NCBI GenBank assembly: GCA_000992695.1
Contig: LBUS01000002.1
Span: forward strand, 1 to 64,000
Direction: 5' to 3'
Source of the DNA: Candidatus Peregrinibacteria bacterium GW2011_GWF2_38_29
GTDB lineage: Bacteria; Patescibacteriota; Gracilibacteria; UBA1369; UBA12463
Length of the DNA stretch: 64,000 bases
The stretch's first letter is position 1. Every line of letters begins with the position of its first letter. Below, in pieces: positions 56,250-64,000 of the stretch. The position numbers and the translations under genes are program-made. The notes beneath the pieces were generated by a model that saw nothing but the letters and a program-made list of their open reading frames with translations, searched no databases and had not been told where the DNA came from.

Positions 56250-57281
56250 GTGCTTTGCTCTATTGATGTTGTGCTCTTCATTCGTCGTCGAATAAATCAT
56301 TTCGTTTGTTTTCGATGAAGTCAGATAAAACCAATATTTGGAGGATTTTGGGTATATTGAGGCTATTATTGCATTTAAGCCGGGATTGGAAATTGGGCCC
56401 GGTGGAAGCCCGCGGTTTTTGCGGACGTTATAAGGCGAATCCATTTTTAAATCTTCGCCGGAAATTGTATTTTTGCCTGTTATATAGAGAATTGCGGCGT
56501 CTGCGTCGAGCGCCCATTTGCTATCAAATCTTTTCCATAAAATACCTGAGACCATTTCAAAATCTTGTTTTCTTCCTTCTTTTTCAAGGATTGAAGCCAT
56601 TGTGATGATTTCATGAAGTGTGCGTTTTGAGGTTTTTATGTCGTTGAGCATTTTTGGTGTTAATTTATTCTTGAAATTGCCAAGCATGCGCTTGATTAGC
56701 GAATCGGATGAGAAGTTTGCCGGGTTCAAAAAGTACGTATCCGGGAAAAGATAGCCCTCGAGTGGAATGTTGAGTTTTGTGAGTGTGTTTTTGTCTAAAA
56801 AGCTGTAATCCGCATAATCTTTGAAGTTTTTTGTCGCCGTTATGAAATCGCCGGATTTTATAAGTTCCATGTCTGCGAGTTTTTTGTCGATATCGCGTAC
56901 CAAAAGGCCTTCACGAACCGTTAAAACGTATTGGCTTTTGGATGGATCTGTAATTGTATTTGCGATTTCAATTGGGGTCATTCTTGGGGATAGCGTGAAT
57001 GCGCCGGCAACGATTTTTGTGTCCTTATTTTCGGATTCCATATATTTGTAGAAATATCGTGAATTTGAGATAAGTTCTTTGTTTTCCAGATTTTTTGAAA
57101 TCGTTTTTGCGCTTTCACCAGATTTGATTACAAAAGATGTCGTTACGAGCATTAAGTTTTTATCATCTAATAGCGGTTTATTTAAGAAGCTTTTATATCC
57201 GATATTGTCAAAAATCAGCGTAAGTAAAATTATTGCGCCGAGTCCGATGACTTTTATTTTTTTATTAAGTAGAATTTTCAA
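56244..57281 (-). CDS. mltG: endolytic transglycosylase MltG (YceG-like)
   Basis: LEGYLFPDTYFL, IITMASILEKEGR, SPYNVRKNRGLPPGPISNPGLNAIIASIYP. Confidence 0.95.
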   Translation of the reverse strand: MKILLNKKIKVIGLGAIILLTLIFDNIGYKSFLNKPLLDDKNLMLVTTSFVIKSGESAKTISKNLENKELISNSRYFYKYMESENKDTKIVAGAFTLSPRMTPIEIANTITDPSKSQYVLTVREGLLVRDIDKKLADMELIKSGDFITATKNFKDYADYSFLDKNTLTKLNIPLEGYLFPDTYFLNPANFSSDSLIKRMLGNFKNKLTPKMLNDIKTSKRTLHEIITMASILEKEGRKQDFEMVSGILWKRFDSKWALDADAAILYITGKNTISGEDLKMDSPYNVRKNRGLPPGPISNPGLNAIIASIYPKSSKYWFYLTSSKTNEMIYSTTNEEHNINRAKHL

Positions 57282-57304
57282 TTTTGCTTTGTTTAAACCC
57301 GCTT

Positions 57305-57601
57305 TTAGCCGCCGAGCCCCATTTGCCCCATGACGCCTTTCATCTCTTCAGCCGCGACTTGTTGCGCTTTTTTTGTGGCTTTATTAAGGCATTTTTGAAT
57401 TGCTCCTTCGAGTCCTTTTTTGTTTTTTGCCGCTTCTGCCATTGCTTCATCGGAAATTGTGACGGAAATGACTTCAAATTCGCCGTCCATAACAACCGTG
57501 AATCCGTCTTGGGTCGCTTCTATATGTATATTTTTAAGCTTTTTCTTGATTTCTTTTGCTTCTTTCTGGAGCTTATACATGTCTTTTACTTTATCGAACA
57601 T
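57305..57601 (-). CDS. YbaB/EbfC family nucleoid-associated protein
   Basis: MYKLQKEAKEIKKKLKNI...VVMDGEFEVISVTISDEA. Confidence 0.92.
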   Translation of the reverse strand: MFDKVKDMYKLQKEAKEIKKKLKNIHIEATQDGFTVVMDGEFEVISVTISDEAMAEAAKNKKGLEGAIQKCLNKATKKAQQVAAEEMKGVMGQMGLGG

Positions 57602-57747
57602 AAGTGATTTTTGTTAATGTTTTTACGCTGAAATTGTAGGTTAAGCGGGCTTCATTGTCAAAATTTTGCCAAATTTGAATTTTGCCTTGCGTGGCTTGCT
57701 GTTTTACGCTAGAATCACGCTTGCTTAAAATTTATCCAGACATATAT

Positions 57748-58434
57748 ATGACTAAAGAATCTTTTTTATTGGAAGCTAAAACTCGTGAGGCAAAAACAGA
57801 ACTTTTGGCTCTAAGAGATGGTGGTAGAATCCCTGTTACTTTCTACGGTAAAGACATTCAGCCAATGGTTATCGATGTTGATTACAAAAACTTCAGAAAA
57901 GTTTTCCTTGGAGCGGGAGAAAGTATTATTATTGACGTTAATGTTGATGGTAAGCCTTTTAAGGCTCTTATCCACGACGTTCAGTTACATCCAATTACAG
58001 ATAAGATTGTTCATGCGGACTTATTGCATGTTAGCATGGATAAGCCAATTGATGCTGAAGTTCCGTTCAATGTTATTGGTGTTTCACCTGCTGTTAAGGA
58101 TTTTGGTGGAATTTTGTCGGTTCAAAAACGCTCTCTTAAAATTAGATGTTTGCCTAAGGATTTGCCTTCATTGATTACGATCGATGTTAGCAATCTTACG
58201 GCATTACATTCTTCGATACACGTTAAAGACGTTGCTCTTCCTGAAGGCGTGAAGGCTATGGACGATGAAAAAATAACGGTTGTAACCGTTGTTGCACCAA
58301 GAAAAGAAGAAGAGGAGGCCGCTCCATTGCCTACAGCCGCGGAAGTTACCGGTGCTGCTCCTGTTGCCGGATCTCCGGAAGCTATTGCTGCTGCTGAGGC
58401 CGCAAAGGGCGATGCAAAGAAGGAGAAGAAGTAA
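57748..58434 (+). CDS. rplY: 50S ribosomal protein L25/Ctc (start reassigned from 57682)
   Basis: LEAKTREAKTELLALRDGGRIPVTFYGKDIQPMVIDVDYKNF; LIHDVQLHPITDKIVHADLLHV. Confidence 0.95.
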   Translation: MTKESFLLEAKTREAKTELLALRDGGRIPVTFYGKDIQPMVIDVDYKNFRKVFLGAGESIIIDVNVDGKPFKALIHDVQLHPITDKIVHADLLHVSMDKPIDAEVPFNVIGVSPAVKDFGGILSVQKRSLKIRCLPKDLPSLITIDVSNLTALHSSIHVKDVALPEGVKAMDDEKITVVTVVAPRKEEEEAAPLPTAAEVTGAAPVAGSPEAIAAAEAAKGDAKKEKK

Positions 58435-58436
58435 TA

Positions 58437-58456
58437 TAGAAATGACAAAATCCAAA
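58437..58456 (+). repeat. TAGAAATGACAAAATCCAAA intergenic repeat, copy 2, just after the L25 stop
   Basis: Identical to 47042..47061. Confidence 0.7.
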
Positions 58457-58509
58457 TTGTTCCAAATGATAAATGAATGTCAGAGCTTTTAATAATCAAT
58501 TATCAACAA

Positions 58510-58612
58510 GGCCGTTGCTGTAGGCAACATAGGCCCATATAAATAAAATACTGCGAAGCAGTAACCATATTGCTTGCAATAATCAAATAATTTTTAATTT
58601 TGCGTTCGCGCA
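58510..58612. other. array of four consecutive small hairpins
   Basis: GGCCGTTGC-tgtag-GCAACataGGCC; TACTGC-GAA-GCAGTA; ATTGC-TT-GCAAT; TGCG-TTCG-CGCA. Confidence 0.7.
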
Positions 58613-58637
58613 GAAAATTTTGAGCTCATTTCGAAAT

Positions 58638-58683
58638 GGAATTCTATATAATGCAATAAATTAAAAATTGCATAATGTTTTTC
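58638..58683. repeat. interspersed inverted-repeat element, copy 2
   Basis: GGAATTCTATATAATGCAATAAATTAAAAATTGCATAATGTTTTTC; contains ATGCAAT-N9-ATTGCAT. Confidence 0.65.
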
Positions 58684-59011
58684 AGTTCACCAATTCTTCC
58701 AGCAATTTTCTCATTACTTCAAATTGTTGTTCGGTTTTTTCGGACAAACTTGCTGAGTTTGTGTTGGCGCTTGTATTTGTAACCGCGTTTTGCGCGTTTA
58801 AATTTTGGATGTCTTCGTTTTCATTCATTTCTGCTTCCGCGAGTTCGTTTTGAGTGCGAGCCGTGAGATATATATCTGAACCAAGGGGAGTGTTCTCAGG
58901 CAAGTCGATAATAGGCCAGAGCATGTAGCCGATTTTTTCGTCTTCATGCTTGAGTAGCGTATATTTTTCCTCAAAACGAATTACGCGAAATTTGATTCCT
59001 GATTTATCCAA
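58682..59011 (-). CDS. hypothetical protein (109 aa), overlaps the hppA 3' end by 8 nt
   Basis: ORF downstream of hppA on the same strand. Confidence 0.55.
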   Translation of the reverse strand: MDKSGIKFRVIRFEEKYTLLKHEDEKIGYMLWPIIDLPENTPLGSDIYLTARTQNELAEAEMNENEDIQNLNAQNAVTNTSANTNSASLSEKTEQQFEVMRKLLEELVN

Positions 59012-61082
59012 ATATTTTTATTGTTACGATCGCTTGAACGATGATGAGTGCGATTGTATTTATAACTTTAATAAGTGAGTTTAACGCTGGGCCTGCTGTG
59101 TCCTTGAATGGATCGCCGACTGTGTCGCCAACAACTGCAGCTTTGTGTGTTTCCGAGCCTTTGCCGCCGAATTTACCGTCTTCAATTAATTTTTTGGCAT
59201 TGTCCCAAGCTGCACCGCCTGTGCACATAAATAAAGCGAGTAAAAGTCCAACGACGATCAAACCAATAAGAAGTCCACCAAGTGCTTTTGGCCCAAGGAA
59301 AACTCCAACAACGATTGGTGACAAGATTGCGATTAAAGCAGGGAGCAACATTTCTTTAAGAGCCGCTTTTGTGACAATATCAACACATCTTCCATATAAA
59401 GGAGTTGCTTTGCCTGTCATGATTCCTTTGATTTGTTTAAACTGTGTGCGAACTTCTTTTACGATTGCGTAAGCCGCTTTACCAACTGATTTCATGCATA
59501 ATGCTGAGAAAACGAAAGGCAAAAGTCCACCAAGGAAAAGTCCGATTAAAACTTTGTAGTCGCTGATATCAAACGTGAAATCCGTTGTGTATCTTGCGAG
59601 TTCTTCTTTATATGCTTGGAAAAGTACAAGAGCTGCGAGAGCTGCTGATGAGATGGCATAACCTTTTGTGACAGCTTTTGTTGTGTTTCCGACAGCATCA
59701 AGAGCGTTTGTGATATTTCTGATTGCCGGAGGCATTTTTGCCATTTCCGCGATGCCACCTGCGTTGTCTGTGATTGGGCCATATGAATCAGTTGCAATAA
59801 CAAGTCCTGTTGTGGAAAGCATTGCGACAGCTGCGATTGCGATGCCATAAATTCCACTTCCAACAGCAGGAGATCTTTCACCAAAGAAATATGCCAAATA
59901 GATCGCTACGCAAATTAATATAACAGGCATAAGTGTGCTTTTCATACCAACCGCCAGACCTGCAATAAGATTTGTTCCCGTTCCTGTTTTTGATGCTTCT
60001 GCGATGCTTTTAACAGGGCCGTATTTTTTTGAAGTGTAGTAATCTGTGATGATGTTGATGAATAAAGTAACAAAAAGACCAACTAGAGATGCAAAGAAAA
60101 TCCAGATGTCGCCGATCAAATATTTTGTTGCGAAATAGAAGCCAACAACTGAAATGAGGCCTGTTATGATCATGCCTTTATACATGGCGCCCATAATATC
60201 TTTTTTCTTGCCGAGCCTGACAAACATTGAGCCGATGATAGATGCGATAACCGCAACAACTCCAAGTAAAATTGGATATTCGATGCCGTTTGTTCCAAGT
60301 GTGTTTGTAAGTGTTGATGCTGCCAAAATCATGGCCGCGATAAGTGTGACTGCGTATGTTTCAAAAAGGTCAGCGCCCATGCCTGCACAGTCTCCAACGT
60401 TATCTCCAACGTTATCTGCAATAACTGCGGGGTTTCTTGGATCATCTTCCGGAATATTTTTTTCAACTTTTCCAACCAGGTCCGCTCCAACGTCTGCGGC
60501 TTTTGTATAAATACCGCCGCCAACTCTTGCGAATAAAGAAATTAAAGATGCGCCAAATCCGAATCCGATTAAGATGTTTGCCGCAGGGCCTGCCGGAATA
60601 TTCATCAAATCCGTGAGTATAAAATATCCACCGCTAACTCCAAGAAGAGCGAGGCCAACGACAAACATGCCCGTGATTGTTCCTCCTCTAAAAGCCATAT
60701 TTAAAGCTGCGTGTAATCCTGATCTTGCCGCTTCTGCTGTTCTGACGTTTGCTCTAACTGAAACATTCATTCCGATATAGCCTGCAAATCCGGAGAAAAA
60801 TGCACCAATTAAAAAGCCGATGCCCATCAAAAATCCAATATTATATTTACCGGGTTGAATTGCGAAATTAATAATCAAGAAAATTATGATTGCGAAAACT
60901 GCCATCGTGAGTGATTGTCGGTTAAGGTAAGCGCTTGCGCCTTCCTGAATGGATTTTGCAATGCGCTTCATTGTGTCATTTCCTTTTGGGTGAACCATGA
61001 CCCAAACGGTTAAAATGATCGCGTATAAAATTGCTACTCCTGCGGTGATCATTCCTAGGAGTGGGATTGAGAGGGTTTCCAT
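59004..61082 (-). CDS. hppA: membrane-bound H+-translocating pyrophosphatase, probably K+-independent type
   Basis: [60 protein letters not shown]. Confidence 0.97.
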   Translation of the reverse strand: METLSIPLLGMITAGVAILYAIILTVWVMVHPKGNDTMKRIAKSIQEGASAYLNRQSLTMAVFAIIIFLIINFAIQPGKYNIGFLMGIGFLIGAFFSGFAGYIGMNVSVRANVRTAEAARSGLHAALNMAFRGGTITGMFVVGLALLGVSGGYFILTDLMNIPAGPAANILIGFGFGASLISLFARVGGGIYTKAADVGADLVGKVEKNIPEDDPRNPAVIADNVGDNVGDCAGMGADLFETYAVTLIAAMILAASTLTNTLGTNGIEYPILLGVVAVIASIIGSMFVRLGKKKDIMGAMYKGMIITGLISVVGFYFATKYLIGDIWIFFASLVGLFVTLFINIITDYYTSKKYGPVKSIAEASKTGTGTNLIAGLAVGMKSTLMPVILICVAIYLAYFFGERSPAVGSGIYGIAIAAVAMLSTTGLVIATDSYGPITDNAGGIAEMAKMPPAIRNITNALDAVGNTTKAVTKGYAISSAALAALVLFQAYKEELARYTTDFTFDISDYKVLIGLFLGGLLPFVFSALCMKSVGKAAYAIVKEVRTQFKQIKGIMTGKATPLYGRCVDIVTKAALKEMLLPALIAILSPIVVGVFLGPKALGGLLIGLIVVGLLLALFMCTGGAAWDNAKKLIEDGKFGGKGSETHKAAVVGDTVGDPFKDTAGPALNSLIKVINTIALIIVQAIVTIKIFG

Positions 61083-61218
61083 ACTAAAAATTGTTAATTT
61101 ATATTTGAGAAAAATGTCTTATTTATTCTAAAGGAATTTAGGAAAAATTAAATCCTATTGAGTTGTTTAATGGCAAGTTTTGTGGTATAATTAACAGATA
61201 TATTAGAAATTAAATTAC

Positions 61219-63285
61219 GTGGCGATAAAAAAACAAAAACCAGTCGCGTCTGACGGTGCTTCCGAATCTGAAGAAAAAAAGAAGCCTGTTAAGAAGCGTG
61301 TAGCCGCAAAAAAGCCCACTAAGAAGAGGGTTTTAAAGCGTGCGCCTTCAACTTTGGAGCCAACTGCGAGTGACTCGATTGGTGAGTCGATGGCGGTGGT
61401 TTCTGAACCGGTTGTTGAATCTGTTGTCGAGCCCGTGGTTGAACCTATTTCTGAACCTACTTTTGAATCTATTTCTGAATCAGCGGTTTTTGATGAACAG
61501 CCGGCTGTTCCTGCTCAAGAGCCAATTGTTGAGGATTTTGCTGCTCAGCAAGCTCTTGCGGATGAGCCAATGATAGAACAATCTACTGAGCCTGTTGCAC
61601 CTGCTTCAGACTTTGGTGCTGATTTTGGCTCTGATTTTACTTCTAATCCTAGTACTGAGCCTGTAGCGACTCCGCCTCCTGCATTTACTTCACCTTCTGA
61701 TGATGCTGGTTTTGATTTTACGTCTCAGGAGTCTTCAGCTCCATCTGTCCCTGTTTCCGATTTTCAGCCCGAACCGCAATCTCAACCGCAATCTCAACCT
61801 CAATCTCAACCTCAATCTCAACCTGCTAATGACGATTTTGGCGCTGGATGGCAAGATTCTACTACAACCACGCCACCAGCTTCTGATCCCTCGGATTCTT
61901 CAGTTCCTTTGGCTCCATCTGATGACGTTGTGATTCCCGATTTTTCTACTGGGAAACAGGAAGAAGATAAATATGACTATGGTGCTTCTAATGTTTCTGA
62001 TTCTTCCGGCGTTCCTGGTGCGGATTTCGCGCCTTCTCCTGCCGTTGATCAGCCTGGATTTTCCGAGGCTGTGCCTTTTTCAGATGAACCTATTGAATCA
62101 ACCCCCGTAGAAGAAAAGCCAACTGAACAAAAAGTTTTGTCTGAAGATAGATTTATGGATTTAAGCGGAGGAGATTCGTTGGAAGAGGACCTTAATGATA
62201 AAAGCGAATTTTTAGGCGAAGTAAAAAGCTCTTTAATTGGTACTTTTAGATTTAAAAAAGCATTTGGCTGTGTTGCCGTAGCTTTGATTTTGATAGGAAT
62301 TGGATTTTATTTATTTTATGGGAAGGTTAACTTTTTGTTTAATACATGGGATAAAGTTACTTCACTTGTTAAAAAAACCGAGACCGTTGTTACGCAGAAT
62401 GTTGATAGTGCGAATAAGGTGATTAAAGATATTCAGACTAAAGTTGAAAATAAGAATGTAAAGACTCAGCCGGTTTCATCTCAAGAAAGTTTTATTAAAG
62501 AAATTATTAATTTATCTTATCAAATTGGCGAATCTTATGAGTTCGTACACGGAGGTGCGTTAACTTCATTTCTTGAGACTGCTTATTTGACTGGAGTTTT
62601 GCCTGGTAAAAAATCGGGAATTAATACAGGTCTTGCTCTGGCTTTTAGAGTTGGTTTTACGAAATCAATTCTTGAAGATAATGTTTTTAAAAAGTATGTT
62701 CGTGTTTTTGGTGAGCTGAAAAACGCTTACGCAACCGATATTTATAATATTTTGAATAATTCAACAAATAGAACCGAATCTCTCAATTCCGAACTTGCGA
62801 TTCTTGAAGATGCCTATAAGCGTGGAAAAGAGCAGAGTGATTTAATTTTGAAAGAAATGGCTCAATTAAAAGCTGATGCAAAGGTTGTTGATGCTGAAAA
62901 ATCTAAAATGGAAAAGGCATTTTTTGAAGATTTGAAAGCCGCAAAGCCCGATGATAGTTTTGATAAATTAACCTCTTTTACGCTTTTAACTCAAAAGAAA
63001 GGGGAGATTTCCGTCAGACACAATGCGCTCAAAGCTCTTGATGGTTATTATAAAATAGTTCTTAAACGCGTTGGTATAAGAATCGACGATATAAAGAAAA
63101 ATAAAGATGCTTTGATTCAAGGCGTTAGAGTTTATGAAGTTCCAGGTTCAAATGTTGATGTGATAATCAAAAATGGTACAACCGGCACTAAATCTAATCT
63201 TATTGATTCTTCATTAGATGGTGCAGATGGCGTAGTCCCTGGTGCTGATAATTGGAATATTCCAAAAATTCAATTGAATTTTTAA
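61219..63285 (+). CDS. large hypothetical protein: basic N-terminus, disordered Ser/Pro/Glu-rich region, one TM, coiled-coil C-terminal region (GTG start)
   Basis: MAIKKQKPVASDG...KKPVKKRVAAKKPTKKRVLKRAP; TM CVAVALILIGIGFYLFYG. Confidence 0.8.
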   Translation: MAIKKQKPVASDGASESEEKKKPVKKRVAAKKPTKKRVLKRAPSTLEPTASDSIGESMAVVSEPVVESVVEPVVEPISEPTFESISESAVFDEQPAVPAQEPIVEDFAAQQALADEPMIEQSTEPVAPASDFGADFGSDFTSNPSTEPVATPPPAFTSPSDDAGFDFTSQESSAPSVPVSDFQPEPQSQPQSQPQSQPQSQPANDDFGAGWQDSTTTTPPASDPSDSSVPLAPSDDVVIPDFSTGKQEEDKYDYGASNVSDSSGVPGADFAPSPAVDQPGFSEAVPFSDEPIESTPVEEKPTEQKVLSEDRFMDLSGGDSLEEDLNDKSEFLGEVKSSLIGTFRFKKAFGCVAVALILIGIGFYLFYGKVNFLFNTWDKVTSLVKKTETVVTQNVDSANKVIKDIQTKVENKNVKTQPVSSQESFIKEIINLSYQIGESYEFVHGGALTSFLETAYLTGVLPGKKSGINTGLALAFRVGFTKSILEDNVFKKYVRVFGELKNAYATDIYNILNNSTNRTESLNSELAILEDAYKRGKEQSDLILKEMAQLKADAKVVDAEKSKMEKAFFEDLKAAKPDDSFDKLTSFTLLTQKKGEISVRHNALKALDGYYKIVLKRVGIRIDDIKKNKDALIQGVRVYEVPGSNVDVIIKNGTTGTKSNLIDSSLDGADGVVPGADNWNIPKIQLNF
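61774..61821 (+). repeat. 4 x 12-nt tandem repeat encoding (PQSQ)n
   Basis: CCGCAATCTCAA x2, CCTCAATCTCAA x2. Confidence 0.9.
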
Positions 63286-63324
63286 TTTAGTTTCCTTATA
63301 TTTTGTTTAGCTTAACAGATTTTT

Positions 63325-64000
63325 GTGGCAAAGCTAAAAAATTTTATAGATAAGGTCAAAAAAACTAATCCTTCTGCGGATGTGCTTAAACTGGAGGCGG
63401 TTTATGATTTTATAATGAATCTTTCCGATAGTGAGCCTGATTTGTCCGTTGCGGAAGAGGTTTTGAAATTAAAGCCCGATTTAAGCTCTGTTATTGCCGC
63501 AATGCTTTATCCTGTTATTGAAAAAATTGATCATGAAAGTAAAAAGATAACAGATCTTGTTGATCCTGATTCTGTGAAGCTTTTGTCTTATGTTAAAAGA
63601 TTAAAAGGTATTTCTTATAACGTTGAAGTTACTGATCCGGAAACCATACGCGCTATGTTTATTGCTATGGCAAAAGATTTGAGAGTTATTTTGATTATGC
63701 TTTGTAGTATGGTTGTTATATCTTCCAAGCTTGGTGAGTTGGACGAGGCCGAGTGTGATAAGTTTGCTTTTCGAGCTATGAATATTTTTGTTCCAATTGC
63801 CGCAAGACTTGGTATCTATGAGATAAAGCATAGGTTGGAAGATAATGCTTTTAAATATATAAATACCGAGCAATTTAAAATCATTTCCGATCAATTAAAG
63901 AAATTTGGGCAAAAGAAAGCGGGATATATTAAAGAGATAAGGAATATTCTTACAGAATTTTTAAAAGAAAATGATATAGAAGGTTTTGTTGATGGCAGAA
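63325..64000 (+). CDS. RelA/SpoT family protein with apparently degenerate HD hydrolase domain (GTG start, truncated by window end)
   Basis: Open frame to the window end: ...KDLRVILIMLCSMVVISSKLGELDEAECDKFAFRAMNIFVPIAARLGIYEIKHRLEDNAFKYINTEQFKII... Confidence 0.8.
   Translation, partial: MAKLKNFIDKVKKTNPSADVLKLEAVYDFIMNLSDSEPDLSVAEEVLKLKPDLSSVIAAMLYPVIEKIDHESKKITDLVDPDSVKLLSYVKRLKGISYNVEVTDPETIRAMFIAMAKDLRVILIMLCSMVVISSKLGELDEAECDKFAFRAMNIFVPIAARLGIYEIKHRLEDNAFKYINTEQFKIISDQLKKFGQKKAGYIKEIRNILTEFLKENDIEGFVDGR

Noticed and set aside
59041-59472. 143-aa plus-strand ORF
   Set aside because: Antisense to conserved hppA sequence
61774-61821. Short tandem repeats considered as CRISPR
   Set aside because: Contiguous 12-nt in-frame coding repeats without spacers

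Overview
64-kb AT-rich bacterial chromosome segment. Small housekeeping genes are interleaved with many lineage-specific ORFans. UGA acts as a normal stop (e.g. gmk, engB), so code 11 fits and Gracilibacteria/SR1-type UGA recoding does not. Gene content and style suggest a Candidate Phyla Radiation (Patescibacteria, possibly Peregrinibacteria-like) genome; this is an inference. Recognisable genes: ssb, gmk, engB, purU, rny, groES-groEL behind a CIRCE element, pyrH-frr-rseP, dnaA, mltG, ybaB, L25, hppA, ABC-F, a FeoB permease without its G domain, two ECF sigma modules, a Fur/ZIP/YibE-F/CcdA island beside tRNA-Gln, and a 3'-truncated RelA/SpoT homologue at the window end. Main non-routine observations: (1) a tRNA-Asn(GTT) gene split in the anticodon by a compact ORF-less group I intron (228 nt); (2) a Cys-rich repeat protein family with two genes and a third-copy 3' remnant; (3) two paralogous Cys-motif/sigma-region-4-like proteins; (4) several genes whose ATG lies exactly 6 nt after a -10-like hexamer, suggesting leaderless mRNAs; (5) a 23-aa Lys-rich microprotein candidate; (6) ORFan families with internal or tandem duplications; (7) intergenic hairpin arrays, perfect palindromes and an interspersed inverted-repeat element. 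No CRISPR array, transposase, rRNA or clear phage module was seen. All calls come from reading the sequence and from recalled family motifs; no search was run.
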